DNA of 39,771 bases, from positions 1-39,771 of the forward strand of contig CAYJEZ010000005.1 in NCBI GenBank assembly GCA_964369215.1, read 5' to 3'. A model generated the notes under the pieces. It saw only the letters and a list, made by a program, of their open reading frames with translations, was not told the origin of the DNA and did no database searches. A program made the translations under genes and the position numbers. The DNA is from SIG603 sp964369215 (lineage in GTDB: Bacteria > Bacillota > Clostridia > Oscillospirales > Acutalibacteraceae). Within the stretch, counting starts at the first letter, position 1, and every line of letters begins with the position of its first letter. Of the stretch, positions 1 to 7,942 are shown piece by piece.

Positions 1-2
1 AC

Positions 3-83
3 GGGCAAGAGCAAGGTATTATAAGCTATGGTGAAGTTACACAGCTTATTTTAGCTAAATATTATGAAGACGAATATGAGTGA
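3..83 (+). CDS. 3' end of an unidentified gene (partial)
   Basis: The only open frame entering the window from the left runs from base 3 to a TGA at 81-83 and encodes 26 residues ending LILAKYYEDEYE. The start lies outside the window. The tail is acidic and shows no motif I recognise, so no function is offered. The next gene starts 15 bases after this stop and its ribosome binding site begins at the stop codon, so the two are probably co-transcribed. Confidence 0.5.
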   Translation, partial: GQEQGIISYGEVTQLILAKYYEDEYE

Positions 84-98
84 GAGGACTAAAGTAAA

Positions 99-587
99 AT
101 GAGAGAGTTAAGAAAAAAAGACAGAGAGATTACCAATGTAGAAGAAATAATAGAGGTAATTGGCAGCCAAACAGTGTTAAGGCTTGCCTTAGTTGATGGC
201 GACATGCCTTATATAATTCCACTTAATTATGGTTACAGCATGAACGATGGTAAGTTATGCTTTTATTTTCACTCTGCAAAAGTTGGAACTAAGTTTGACA
301 TAATAGAAAAAAACAACAAGGCATGCTTTGAAATAGACTGCGAGCATAAACTAATAGAGGGCAAAGTACCTTGTGCGTATTCATTCGAGTTTTCAAGTGT
401 TGTAGGCGTAGGCAAAGCATATATTATTGAAGATGTTAACGAGAAAAACATCGCAATGCAAAACATTTTAAAGCACATTACTAAAAAGGATTTTGAAATG
501 AATGAAAAACTATTAAGCATTGTTAACCTTTGGAAATTAGAAGTAGATGAGTATAAAGGCAAGAGAAGAAAAATACCTACCATGTAA
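99..587 (+). CDS. Pyridoxamine 5'-phosphate oxidase-family protein, Nim-like
   Basis: 162 residues, the usual length of the small FMN-binding split-barrel family that includes the 5-nitroimidazole resistance (Nim) proteins. The N-terminus MRELRKKDREIT matches the family opening (M-R-R-K-D-R-E). It is followed by a strand-rich barrel with LALVDGDMPYIIPLNYGY and FYFHSAKVGTKFDIIEKN, the usual positions for flavin contacts and the conserved His. Known members bind FMN or a related cofactor in the cytoplasm; some reduce nitroaromatic drugs, but most chromosomal copies have no known substrate. The ATG at 99 has an AGAGGA motif about 11 bases upstream. Family assignment is firm; drug resistance is not implied. 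Confidence 0.85.
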   Translation: MRELRKKDREITNVEEIIEVIGSQTVLRLALVDGDMPYIIPLNYGYSMNDGKLCFYFHSAKVGTKFDIIEKNNKACFEIDCEHKLIEGKVPCAYSFEFSSVVGVGKAYIIEDVNEKNIAMQNILKHITKKDFEMNEKLLSIVNLWKLEVDEYKGKRRKIPTM

Positions 588-636
588 AAGTTATCTAACT
601 ACGAATGTATATTACTGTGTAAAAGAGGCGTAATAA

Positions 637-1368
637 ATGATTATAACTTATATTATTTCAGCAGTTTTTTTAGTACTGAGCATAGTGTTTTTGTGTGGCA
701 AGGGTGCTTTTTTAATTAGTGGTTACAACACAGCAAGTGAAGAAGAGAAAAAGCAGTACAATGTCAAGCGTTTAACAAGGGTTATGGGTATTGGCATGGC
801 TGCTATGGCTATAATGATTCTTTTTATGAATAGCTCATATGATTGGGTGTTTCCGCTTTTGCCCGTACTCTTTATAGTAGATATCATAGTTATGATAGTA
901 TTTGTAAACACCTATGCAAAGGTAAAAGAAAATGAGCAAGCCGAAAAAGCTAAAAAGTCTAATACTAAAACTACAATTATTGTTCTTGTGGTAACTGTAA
1001 TCGCATCAACACTCTTTATTTTATTAATAGGGTATAATGGAAGTGTAGGAGTAGATATTGACGAAGACACAATAGTGCTTTCTGCAACAGGTTGGGGAGA
1101 CTATACTGTTGATATAGACGATATAAACTCTGTTACATACACCGACGACTTGTCTCGTGGAAAAAGAACAGGTGGTGTAGGAACTTTTGTTCATTACGGA
1201 GGGAATTTTAACAACGACGAGTTTGGTGACTATATTCTATATGCATATGCAAATAATGACAGTTCGGTAATGATTCATACAGATGATAATATAGTAGTAT
1301 TTAATGCTGAAACTAAAGAAGAAACAGTACTTTTATATGATAAAATACAGCAAATTATAAATAACTAA
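637..1368 (+). CDS. DUF3784 membrane protein with a C-terminal PH-like domain
   Basis: 243 residues. The N-terminal part is typical of DUF3784: a first membrane helix (about 1-22), the signature GAFLISGYNTASEEEKKQYN, then two more helices (about 47-92). A basic and acidic linker (93-110) leads to a fourth helix (about 111-132). The remainder (135-243) is a beta-rich soluble domain with alternating Asp and hydrophobic strands, resembling small bacterial PH-like domains; that part is inference. AGAGG sits 8 bases before the ATG. The gene is co-directional with the Nim-like gene 49 bases upstream and ends at a strong two-way terminator. Function unknown. Confidence 0.75.
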   Translation: MIITYIISAVFLVLSIVFLCGKGAFLISGYNTASEEEKKQYNVKRLTRVMGIGMAAMAIMILFMNSSYDWVFPLLPVLFIVDIIVMIVFVNTYAKVKENEQAEKAKKSNTKTTIIVLVVTVIASTLFILLIGYNGSVGVDIDEDTIVLSATGWGDYTVDIDDINSVTYTDDLSRGKRTGGVGTFVHYGGNFNNDEFGDYILYAYANNDSSVMIHTDDNIVVFNAETKEETVLLYDKIQQIINN

Positions 1369-1370
1369 TA

Positions 1371-1416
1371 AAAAATAAAGCTTATGTAGGGTTGCTCCTA
1401 TATAAGCTTTATTTTC
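1371..1416. terminator. Two-way intrinsic terminator between convergent genes
   Basis: A 19-bp stem pairs 1372-1390 with 1397-1415 (one G-U pair) around a 6-base loop. The stem ends are A/T-rich, so each strand has a U-rich tail. It lies between the DUF3784 gene (+) and the URO-D gene (-). Confidence 0.9.
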
Positions 1417-1448
1417 ATATTCATAAATATCTTTACTATAATATATAT

Positions 1449-2573
1449 TTAACGGTATTTTTTTATAGCACTTAAACCCTCATTTAAGAAAAAGTTTAAA
1501 TTACTAATATAATGGTCAGTTGGTTCAGGATATTCCATAAATCCAGCAGATGGGCAAAGAATAAATCGTCCGCTTTTTGAGCCCGTTTTTACACAAGAAT
1601 GAATAAGCTCGTGTAACTCCTCTTGTGAAGATAATAGTATATCCTGTATTTCTATATTTCCCTCTAGTCCGATTTTGTTGCCATATTTTTTTACAATATC
1701 CTCCATATAAACGTCTCCGTTTTTAGGTGGTTCTAAAGGGTTTAACACGTCTACACCCATGTGTATAAAGTCGTCAATAAGGTTAGCAACTTTGCCATGG
1801 CAGTGCACCCATACATGCCCACCTGCATTGTGAATTTCATCGCAAACTTTTTTGTCATACTTAACTGAAAAGTCTTTAAAATCGTTCACACTCATAAGAG
1901 GTGGGATAAGTAGTTCAGGACCTACCCAACCGTATATACCTTTAATTCCGTTGTCAATTGCCTCTTTAGTGTGAGCTAAAACTCTGCCAGAATAAAGCGA
2001 AAATGCCTCGTGCAGTAAATCTCTTTCATCAATGCTTAAATAGGCTAATAATTCTGAACCTGTTAAAATTTGAATGGCATAACCAGGGTGAGCTAAAAAG
2101 AAGAGTGTAACACCCTTGTCAGCGGTTTTAGCCTCAGTATCGAAATATTGCTTTGATGAAAAAGGGAATGCCTTATACGGTAAGTCTAAAATTTTCCTTA
2201 AATCATCAGGTTCTTTTACAAAATGCTCTAAAATAAATCCGGGTTCACCTATTGTAGATTCTTTTTCTACTTGCTTTAATATTGTATTTCCAGTATTAAT
2301 TTCTGTTATTTTGTTCTTCCAAAGCGAAGATGAAGTATCTTCATAGTAAACTTTGCGAAAATCGTCGCCCTTTGCTCCTAGAACTATATCGAAATTACTA
2401 CTTGCGCCTGAGAAAATATCAGTTAATTGTTCAGCTTGCTTTATAATAGGGTCATATTTTGGGTGAATTGACTTCATACCCAAACTTGTGCCCCAAAGCT
2501 TTAAGGCAGGCCTATCTACCTCTTTATTTTCGAAAATTCTAGTAAGTCTTTCTCTAGAAGTCATATTTTTCAA
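1449..2573 (-). CDS. Uroporphyrinogen decarboxylase (URO-D) family protein
   Basis: 374 residues, the length of URO-D superfamily proteins, which include HemE and the cobalamin/thiol methyltransferases MtaA and CmuA. Family marks are the opening MTSRERLTRIFENKEVDRP (as in MT..ER..A...g...DR.P), HVWVHCHGKV (253-262), and GVDVLNPLEPP near 273-283. The tail lacks HemE hallmarks and no heme genes are nearby, so a methyltransferase-like or unknown role fits better than heme synthesis. Start choice: AGGTG (complement of 2581-2586) is 7 bases from a TTG at 2573 but 16 from the ATG at 2564, so TTG is favoured. It follows the racemase gene by 67 bases in the same direction. Confidence 0.8.
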   Translation of the reverse strand: MKNMTSRERLTRIFENKEVDRPALKLWGTSLGMKSIHPKYDPIIKQAEQLTDIFSGASSNFDIVLGAKGDDFRKVYYEDTSSSLWKNKITEINTGNTILKQVEKESTIGEPGFILEHFVKEPDDLRKILDLPYKAFPFSSKQYFDTEAKTADKGVTLFFLAHPGYAIQILTGSELLAYLSIDERDLLHEAFSLYSGRVLAHTKEAIDNGIKGIYGWVGPELLIPPLMSVNDFKDFSVKYDKKVCDEIHNAGGHVWVHCHGKVANLIDDFIHMGVDVLNPLEPPKNGDVYMEDIVKKYGNKIGLEGNIEIQDILLSSQEELHELIHSCVKTGSKSGRFILCPSAGFMEYPEPTDHYISNLNFFLNEGLSAIKKYR

Positions 2574-2640
2574 AATTAATCACCTCGTGTATTAGAATAT
2601 ATAGGATAAAGATATTACTTAAAATATTAAGAGTATATAA

Positions 2641-3339
2641 TTATAGCTTTGTTTTATAACCGCAAGCTATAATACATTTTTTTGCAAGTATTTCCATAGG
2701 GTCTATAAAAATATTGTCACTTAAGCCATTTTGTTTTAGTAAAGATAATTCTGTGCAGCCTAAAATAATATTCTTAGCTCCCTTAAATTTTAGATGCTCT
2801 GCAATAATATTAAAAGAGTGAATATTGGGGGCTTTACCAGATTTAATGTCTTTATATATCAAATCCATAACCATTTCTTGCTCTTTGTCATCAGGAACAA
2901 TACAGTCAATTCCATTTTTAGCACAGGACTGTTGATATATTCCTGAAAAAATAGTGCCAGAAGTGGCCATTATACCTACAGAGTTTATATTATTTTCTTT
3001 TAAATAATCTACTGCACAAAAAGCTATGTTTATTACTGGTACATCAACAGAATTTTGCAGTGCTTCATAAAAATAATGTGCTGTGTTACAAGCTACTGCT
3101 ATAATTTCTGCCCCGTAATTGGCTAGTTTTTTTACCTCTTCAATCATAATTGGCAATGGGTCAGAATTAGTGTTATCTAAAATATATTGGGTTCTGTCAG
3201 GTATAGACGCTTTGCTGGATAAGAGAATATCTATATGATCCTGATCTTTATCTGCTTCAGTAAAATCTGTAATAAGTTTATAGAAGTACACGGAGCTCAT
3301 AGGACCAATGCCTCCGAGCACTCCAAGAACCTTTCTCAT
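2641..3339 (-). CDS. Aspartate/glutamate racemase family protein
   Basis: 232 residues from the ATG at 3339. The Asp/Glu/hydantoin racemase fold is shown by LGVLGGIGPMSS (5-16), the first catalytic cysteine in AVACNTAH (Cys84) and the second in IILGCTELSL (Cys195). Family members interconvert D- and L-aspartate or related amino acids without a cofactor, using the two cysteines as acid and base. An upstream TTG at 3366 lacks a ribosome binding site, while the ATG at 3339 has AAAGG 11 bases away. It is distinct from the dedicated glutamate racemase at 23807-24616. It sits in a co-directional run with methionine gamma-lyase-like and URO-D genes. The exact amino acid substrate cannot be read from sequence. 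Confidence 0.88.
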   Translation of the reverse strand: MRKVLGVLGGIGPMSSVYFYKLITDFTEADKDQDHIDILLSSKASIPDRTQYILDNTNSDPLPIMIEEVKKLANYGAEIIAVACNTAHYFYEALQNSVDVPVINIAFCAVDYLKENNINSVGIMATSGTIFSGIYQQSCAKNGIDCIVPDDKEQEMVMDLIYKDIKSGKAPNIHSFNIIAEHLKFKGAKNIILGCTELSLLKQNGLSDNIFIDPMEILAKKCIIACGYKTKL

Positions 3340-3439
3340 TATGATACCATACCTTTCTACTTCCAAAAATTTATGCGTGGTTTAAGCTTGTACTTTCCAA
3401 CCTATTGTAGAAAAGTATTAATATATTATGCTTTTTTAT

Positions 3440-4717
3440 TTATTCTTTAATTTGTTCTGCAATATGCTTATACAAGCACTGTGCAGCAAGAAGAATTCCT
3501 AAGTTTCCGCTGTCATAATTCAGCCCACCTTGTAGCCATACTGCATATGGCTCTCTAAGTGGTGCATCTGCAGAAAGTTCAATAGACGCGCCTAGCGTGA
3601 ATGCTCCTGCTGCCATGATGACATCGCTGTCGTAACCCGGCATAGAAGATGGGATAGGAGTCACAAAAGAGTCTACAGGAGCACCCATTTGCACGCCTTT
3701 GCAAAACGCAATTAATGACTCTTTTTCTTTTAACATTATTGCTTGAATAATGTCGCCTCTTTTTTCATCATATTCAGGTGTAACTTCGTAACCCATAAGC
3801 TTAAATAAAGCAGAGGCGAAAATTGCGGTTTTTAATGCCTCGCCAACAACATGAGGTGCATGGAAAGCGCCCATAAATAAAGCCCTGTTATTGCCTAATG
3901 TACAACCGACTTCTTTTCCGGTTCCGGGGGTTGTCAGCCTATAAGAGCAAAGGTCTATTAAATCTTTTCTTCCTGCTATATAGCCGCCTGTAGGGGCAAT
4001 TCCTCCGCCTGGGTTTTTAATAAGTGAACCAGCAATTAAATCTGCTCCTACTTCGGTAGGCTCTTTTTCTTCAACATATTCTCCATAGCAGTTATCTACC
4101 ATAACAATAGAATTAGGAGATTTGCTTTTAACGATTTTTACCAACTCTTCAATGTCACTTATTTTAAGCGTAGGTCTTAAACTATAACCTCTTGAGCGTT
4201 GTATGTAAAACATTTTGTAGCTATCATCAGCTATTTCGCTAATTTTATTTTTATCAACTAACCCATTATCTAATAGGTCAACTTGTTCGTAGTTAATTCC
4301 AAAGTCTTTTAAAGAGCCTTCACCATTACTCTCGCCTATACCTAAAACACCGTGTATTGTGTCGTATGGAGTGCCTGTGAGGCATAATATTTTATCACCT
4401 GGGCGAAGTACACCAAACAATGCTACAGATAGAGTATGAGTGCCGCTTACAAAATTTGCCCTAACAAGGGCATCTTCCGCCCCTAAAGCATATGCAAAAA
4501 CCTCGTCTAGCACTTCTCTTCCTCTGTCTGAGTAGCCATAGCCAGTAGTAGCTACAAAGTGGCTCTCACTAACCCCAGCTTTTACAAAAGCAGCTTGCAT
4601 TTTTTGTTGGTTATATCTTGTTACTTTATCTATGTTGTTAAAAAACGGCCGACACATATTTTCGGCTTTTTCGCCTAACGATAAAATATGTTCATCTATA
4701 TTAAAAAATTGATGCAT
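3440..4717 (-). CDS. Methionine gamma-lyase family (aluminium resistance) PLP protein
   Basis: 425 residues from the ATG at 4717, which has AGGAG 10 bases upstream; the longer frame would need a TTG with no site. It belongs to the PLP fold-type I family annotated as aluminium-resistance or methionine gamma-lyase-like protein. Visible marks are TTGYGYSDRGR (58-67), RANFVSGTHTLS (86-97), the Asp that contacts the pyridine nitrogen in MVDNCYGEY (Asp208), and the Schiff-base lysine in GSLIKNPGGG (Lys234). The family is widespread in Firmicutes and its physiological substrate is not settled. It begins 2 bases after the GNAT stop codon, so the two are translationally linked. It may act on a sulfur or amino-acid metabolite shared with the racemase downstream; that is inference. 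Confidence 0.85.
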   Translation of the reverse strand: MHQFFNIDEHILSLGEKAENMCRPFFNNIDKVTRYNQQKMQAAFVKAGVSESHFVATTGYGYSDRGREVLDEVFAYALGAEDALVRANFVSGTHTLSVALFGVLRPGDKILCLTGTPYDTIHGVLGIGESNGEGSLKDFGINYEQVDLLDNGLVDKNKISEIADDSYKMFYIQRSRGYSLRPTLKISDIEELVKIVKSKSPNSIVMVDNCYGEYVEEKEPTEVGADLIAGSLIKNPGGGIAPTGGYIAGRKDLIDLCSYRLTTPGTGKEVGCTLGNNRALFMGAFHAPHVVGEALKTAIFASALFKLMGYEVTPEYDEKRGDIIQAIMLKEKESLIAFCKGVQMGAPVDSFVTPIPSSMPGYDSDVIMAAGAFTLGASIELSADAPLREPYAVWLQGGLNYDSGNLGILLAAQCLYKHIAEQIKE

Positions 4718-4719
4718 TA

Positions 4720-5403
4720 TTATCTTTCTCCTAAAATCCAATTGTCTATTACAGTGTAATTGTTATTTTTATAAAATTTGTCATTTTTATTTTTCTCTTT
4801 AAAGAGATATAAGTCTCTGCCTTGTAGCTTTTGCTCTAAGCTTTTTAATGCTTTTGTTCCAAAACCGCTATTTCTAAATTGTGGCAATACTCCTACAGCG
4901 GTTATTATTGCACCACTATCATCTATATATGAGCTAAGAGCTACTGCCTTATTATCTACTAAAGAGTAACTTGCAAGACCTCTTCGTAATTTATGAGACA
5001 TGTCTAGCAAAAAATCGTCGTAAGAGTGTAGCATTTTACTGCTATTTAAAATTAAATAGATATCTTCAAAGTTGTTTTCATACAAAAAAGGAAGATTGCA
5101 TTTAAGCCCAGATTTTTGTTTATACATTACTTCACCCTCAATGAGCGGGATTAGACTAAGACTCAATGCATTTATAGTGCTACACATAATCGTTTTTGGC
5201 TTAACAAAATCAACAAAATCTATATCTACTTCTCCTGATATTGTCAAATTATCTGCCCAAAGGTTATAAATACAACCATCAGATACCCAAAATTTTGAAA
5301 TATTATCGAACTCATAGTAGGCTAACAAATTAGCATGTATTTTTAGGCTGAAAATATCTTTAAAATCAATAAAATCATTAGTATTATTTAGTTGTTTTAT
5401 CAT
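4720..5403 (-). CDS. GNAT-family N-acetyltransferase
   Basis: 227 residues from the ATG at 5403, with GGAAAG 6 bases upstream. The last 100 residues are a GNAT domain: the acetyl-CoA binding motif A reads VGVLPQFRNSGFGTKAL (V-x-P-x-x-R-x-x-G-x-G), followed by the C-terminal EKNKNDKFYKNNNYTVI element. The first 120 residues are a separate alpha/beta domain I do not recognise, a layout common in clostridial two-domain GNATs. The substrate is unknown. It lies directly after a structured terminator-like RNA and overlaps no gene; its stop is 2 bases from the next start. Confidence 0.82.
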   Translation of the reverse strand: MIKQLNNTNDFIDFKDIFSLKIHANLLAYYEFDNISKFWVSDGCIYNLWADNLTISGEVDIDFVDFVKPKTIMCSTINALSLSLIPLIEGEVMYKQKSGLKCNLPFLYENNFEDIYLILNSSKMLHSYDDFLLDMSHKLRRGLASYSLVDNKAVALSSYIDDSGAIITAVGVLPQFRNSGFGTKALKSLEQKLQGRDLYLFKEKNKNDKFYKNNNYTVIDNWILGER

Positions 5404-5417
5404 ATAAATCTTTCCAT

Positions 5418-5485
5418 AAAAAAAGATAGGACTTCGACGAAACAGCATAGGCTTACCCTATTAAATATGGACGTCGTGCCCTACC
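5418..5485 (-). promoter_or_regulatory. Structured terminator-like RNA between secG and the GNAT gene
   Basis: Read on the minus strand, three stacked helices form one elongated hairpin: 5480-5485 with 5425-5430 (6 bp, one G-U), 5472-5476 with 5435-5439 (CGACG/CGTCG) and 5457-5461 with 5447-5451 (ATAGG/CCTAT, 5-base loop), separated by internal loops. Seven U residues follow (5418-5424), and the GNAT ribosome binding site (5410-5415) starts only 2 bases later. It may simply end secG transcripts, or it may be an attenuator or riboswitch-like leader for the GNAT-lyase genes. It does not match any riboswitch consensus I know. Confidence 0.6.
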
Positions 5486-5517
5486 ATTTTAAATTTAATG
5501 TAATAGACATCAAAAAC

Positions 5518-5763
5518 TTAGATAAAAAACATAATTACGTTAATTGTTACAAGAACAACTATAAAGCCTATAGCAACATATTTAGTAAATTTAGAAAGTT
5601 TTGCATCTAAAGAACGTGCTTTGTTTTTTGAAAGAAATGTCTCTGCACCACCCATAACTGCGCCTACATTTTTTTGATGTCCTTCTTGTAAAAGTACCAC
5701 AGCAATTAATGCCAAAGAAAATAATATTAAAATAATTCCGAAAACTATCTCTAAAGCTCCCAT
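5518..5763 (-). CDS. secG: Preprotein translocase subunit SecG
   Basis: 81 residues with two membrane helices (about 5-27 and 60-80) around the conserved cytoplasmic segment VVLLQEGHQKNVGAVMGGAE, the signature of SecG. It is an accessory subunit of the SecYEG channel. The ATG has a near-perfect AAGGAGGT 7 bases upstream. Its promoter is visible at 5803-5831. In many Firmicutes secG precedes rnr and smpB; here it instead precedes a structured terminator and a GNAT gene. Confidence 0.95.
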   Translation of the reverse strand: MGALEIVFGIILILFSLALIAVVLLQEGHQKNVGAVMGGAETFLSKNKARSLDAKLSKFTKYVAIGFIVVLVTINVIMFFI

Positions 5764-5802
5764 TGAGTTAACCTCCTTAATAATCCATTAAAATACTAAA
5801 TT

Positions 5803-5831
5803 AGTATATCATAATTATTGTGCTATTGCAA
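5803..5831 (-). promoter_or_regulatory. secG promoter
   Basis: On the minus strand TTGCAA (5826-5831), 17 bp, TATACT (5803-5808) preceded by TGA (extended -10). A 15-bp palindrome ATACTAAATTAGTAT (5793-5807) overlaps the -10 box and could bind a regulator. Confidence 0.75.
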
Positions 5832-5843
5832 CACTTATTTTAA

Positions 5844-6608
5844 CTAATTTACATCTATGTTCTCTGCACCTTCTGATATTTTATTTCCGTTTAAAAGGTT
5901 ATCAAAAAATACTTCACAGTCAGTATGGTATTCAATAGAGTCTTGTTTATTTTCAATAGCTCCTTCTAATTCTCTAAATGAAATCCTTAGTCCGTTAAAA
6001 TATTCATTCAACTCTTCAGGAGTGATAGGTGTAAGTGGGTCATCATATTCAGAAAAGTCAATGTTTGTAAATGCGTCTATTTCTCCTAATGACATCATTG
6101 AAGGTTCATCACCAGAAAAATCCTCTTTAAACAAGCCGTTAACTTCTTCGCCCATTGCGTAATAACCAACTTCATCATGAATCCAAATCATACTTTCACC
6201 TACGCTTAAATCTCCAGCAAATCTAACATATGCTGCCTCCATCATAGTTGGGTCATATGGGTTTCCGTCTTCGTCTTGTACAAGCGCATAATTCAGTATT
6301 TCGACAACAATTTTGCCGTCTCCGTTTCTGTCATCAGCATATTCTGCCAATTGTGCCTCCATTATCTCAAAAGCTTGTGTAGGTACAAGCGAGCCATTCA
6401 TTACTGCTATTGAGTAGTCTGGGTGAGTTTTAAAAACTATAGAAGCAATAAAGCTAATAACCAACACCCCTGCAAAAATACCCCAAGCTAATACTCTTTT
6501 ATAATAAAACCACCAGTTATCTGCCTTTTGTTTTACAGTGGTAGGCTTTACAATATTTGCATGTATAGTAGATTCGCTCTCGTCTAATAAATAGCGTTCT
6601 CTTGCCAT
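5844..6608 (-). CDS. Membrane-anchored protein of unknown function
   Basis: 254 residues from the ATG at 6608, with GAGGAG 7 bases upstream; an ATG five codons earlier has no site. A basic cytoplasmic stretch with DNWWFYYKR (about 31-39) precedes one membrane helix (about 42-62). The rest (65-254) is strongly acidic and rich in Asp, Glu and Asn, presumably outside the cell. I see no catalytic motif, lipobox or repeat. The DNWWFYYK box before the helix is reminiscent of other uncharacterised clostridial membrane proteins. It is followed by secG after 80 bases, but secG has its own promoter. An inverted-repeat element (6632-6781) occupies its upstream region. Confidence 0.7.
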   Translation of the reverse strand: MARERYLLDESESTIHANIVKPTTVKQKADNWWFYYKRVLAWGIFAGVLVISFIASIVFKTHPDYSIAVMNGSLVPTQAFEIMEAQLAEYADDRNGDGKIVVEILNYALVQDEDGNPYDPTMMEAAYVRFAGDLSVGESMIWIHDEVGYYAMGEEVNGLFKEDFSGDEPSMMSLGEIDAFTNIDFSEYDDPLTPITPEELNEYFNGLRISFRELEGAIENKQDSIEYHTDCEVFFDNLLNGNKISEGAENIDVN

Positions 6609-6631
6609 AAAAGTTCTCCTCAATTCTATGT

Positions 6632-6781
6632 AGCGTAGTTAAGTTGAAAATAAATTGTAATAAAAATTTCTAAACTCATATTACTTTTCTTTTAATCTAA
6701 GCTTACAAAGCTCGGATACACCAAAATTTTAGCACAGAATAAAGAATAATAACTGATATTTTTTATCAAATTAACAATGCC
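6632..6781. repeat. Inverted-repeat element, TGTTAAGTT family, copy 1
   Basis: Terminal sequences 6632-6655 (AGCGTAGTTAAGTTGAAAAT...) and the complement of 6758-6781 (GGCATTGTTAATTTGATAAA...) match at about 18 of 24 positions. The 150-bp element is non-coding and AT-rich. It is the most diverged of four copies and shares termini with 7823-7881, 21252-21381 and 26221-26304. No target duplication is evident. Confidence 0.5.
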
Positions 6782-6821
6782 TTTGTTTATAAGAAATAAA
6801 ATTTTCTAATTTATAGGTAAT

Positions 6822-6830
6822 ATTATATCA
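6822..6830 (-). promoter_or_regulatory. Candidate extended -10 promoter for the 5844-6608 gene
   Basis: On the minus strand TGATATAAT is a consensus extended -10 box; no good -35 box lies 16-18 bp upstream. If used, the transcript would carry the 150-bp repeat element in a leader of about 200 bases. Otherwise the 6782-6903 gap is plain AT-rich sequence. Confidence 0.4.
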
Positions 6831-6903
6831 TTAAATTAGTGCAATTATTTGAACAAAAAATAAAATATATTGATACAATTTGTAACTTACTACAAAAAAT
6901 ATC

Positions 6904-7797
6904 CTATTCGTAGTCTGCTGTATAACCTTTGATATCGAGTTCCAACTTTTCAACCGTCCAGTCGTCTACAAGATCGCCTAGTTCTTCTTTTATTCTTACT
7001 ACACCCATAATATCTTCATTTTTTATTAATGCCATTAAAGTAGGGCCAGCACCTGATAAATAACAACCTAATACATCTTTGTCGTCTTTTAGTATTTTCA
7101 TTATTTCATCATAACCTTTAATTAGGTTACCTCTAAAAGGTTGATGCAGTTTATCTTTAAAACCGAGTTTTAAGTTTTCATCAAGTCCATGTATTAAAGA
7201 AGCAATAAGTAAACTTAATGAAGAAATATTCGCAATGGCAGATTTTCTTGACACATCGTGTGGCAAAACGCTTCTAGACTCAGCAGTAGAAAGAGTAAAT
7301 GGGGGAATTAAAGCTACAAATCTATATTCATTTTTAAGTGGAATATTAAGGGTTGAAACTTGCCCTTCGTTCATAACAGACACTGTTACGCCACCGTAAA
7401 TTGCAGGGGCAACGTTGTCAGGATGACCTTCAATTTCTGTTGCAAGTTCTAAAATTTCTTGCCTATCTTCACTTTTGTGCATAAAAGCGAAAGCACCTAC
7501 GATGCCTGCAACAATACAAGTAGAACTGCTGCCAAGGCCTCTTGTATAAGGAACATTAGAATTGCAAGAAATAGTAACCCCTTTGAAATCTAGTCCACAA
7601 GCCTTACTTCCTCTTAAAAAAGCCTGGTAGGTAAGATTGTCTTCTCCACTAAATTGCTCTGGGCAACCCTCTATTACAACACCGCCGTCTGTAAGTTCAA
7701 ATGTAAAGGTGTTATATAGAGTTAGTGCTAGCCCTGCTACGTCAAAGCCTGGACCTAAATTTGCACTTGTTGCAGGTACTTTAACTTTTACTTTCAT
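6904..7797 (-). CDS. thrB: Homoserine kinase
   Basis: 297 residues, normal for ThrB. It phosphorylates homoserine with ATP, the step before threonine synthase. GHMP-kinase marks are the N-terminal PATSANLGPGFDVAGLAL, the phosphate-binding loop PYTRGLGSSST (83-93), and the C-terminal LSGAGPTLMALI. AAGGAG lies 8 bases before the ATG. It follows thrC in the same direction, separated by 145 bases that hold a small inverted-repeat element. No terminator was seen in that gap, so thrC-thrB is probably one transcript. Confidence 0.96.
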   Translation of the reverse strand: MKVKVKVPATSANLGPGFDVAGLALTLYNTFTFELTDGGVVIEGCPEQFSGEDNLTYQAFLRGSKACGLDFKGVTISCNSNVPYTRGLGSSSTCIVAGIVGAFAFMHKSEDRQEILELATEIEGHPDNVAPAIYGGVTVSVMNEGQVSTLNIPLKNEYRFVALIPPFTLSTAESRSVLPHDVSRKSAIANISSLSLLIASLIHGLDENLKLGFKDKLHQPFRGNLIKGYDEIMKILKDDKDVLGCYLSGAGPTLMALIKNEDIMGVVRIKEELGDLVDDWTVEKLELDIKGYTADYE

Positions 7798-7822
7798 GTT
7801 TTATGCTCCTTTTCTCAATAAT

Positions 7823-7881
7823 GGCATTGTTAAGTTAAAAAGAAAAGTAAAGATTAATTTCATATAAAACTTAACAAAGCC
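7823..7881. repeat. Inverted-repeat element, TGTTAAGTT family, copy 2
   Basis: Left end GGCATTGTTAAGTTAAAA (7823-7840); complement of the right end reads GGCTTTGTTAAGTTTTAT. The arms agree at 15 of 18 positions. At 59 bp it is the smallest copy and is almost all arm. It lies between thrC and thrB, so it would be transcribed as a hairpin in the operon mRNA. Confidence 0.7.
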
Positions 7882-7942
7882 ACATTAATATAATGTAGTT
7901 AATTCGATACAGTCAAACCAGTACAAAATCTTGGTATTACAG

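Noticed and set aside
3340..3366. Upstream TTG start for the racemase gene
   Set aside because: No ribosome binding site precedes it. The ATG at 3339 has AAAGG and begins exactly at the conserved N-terminal strand.
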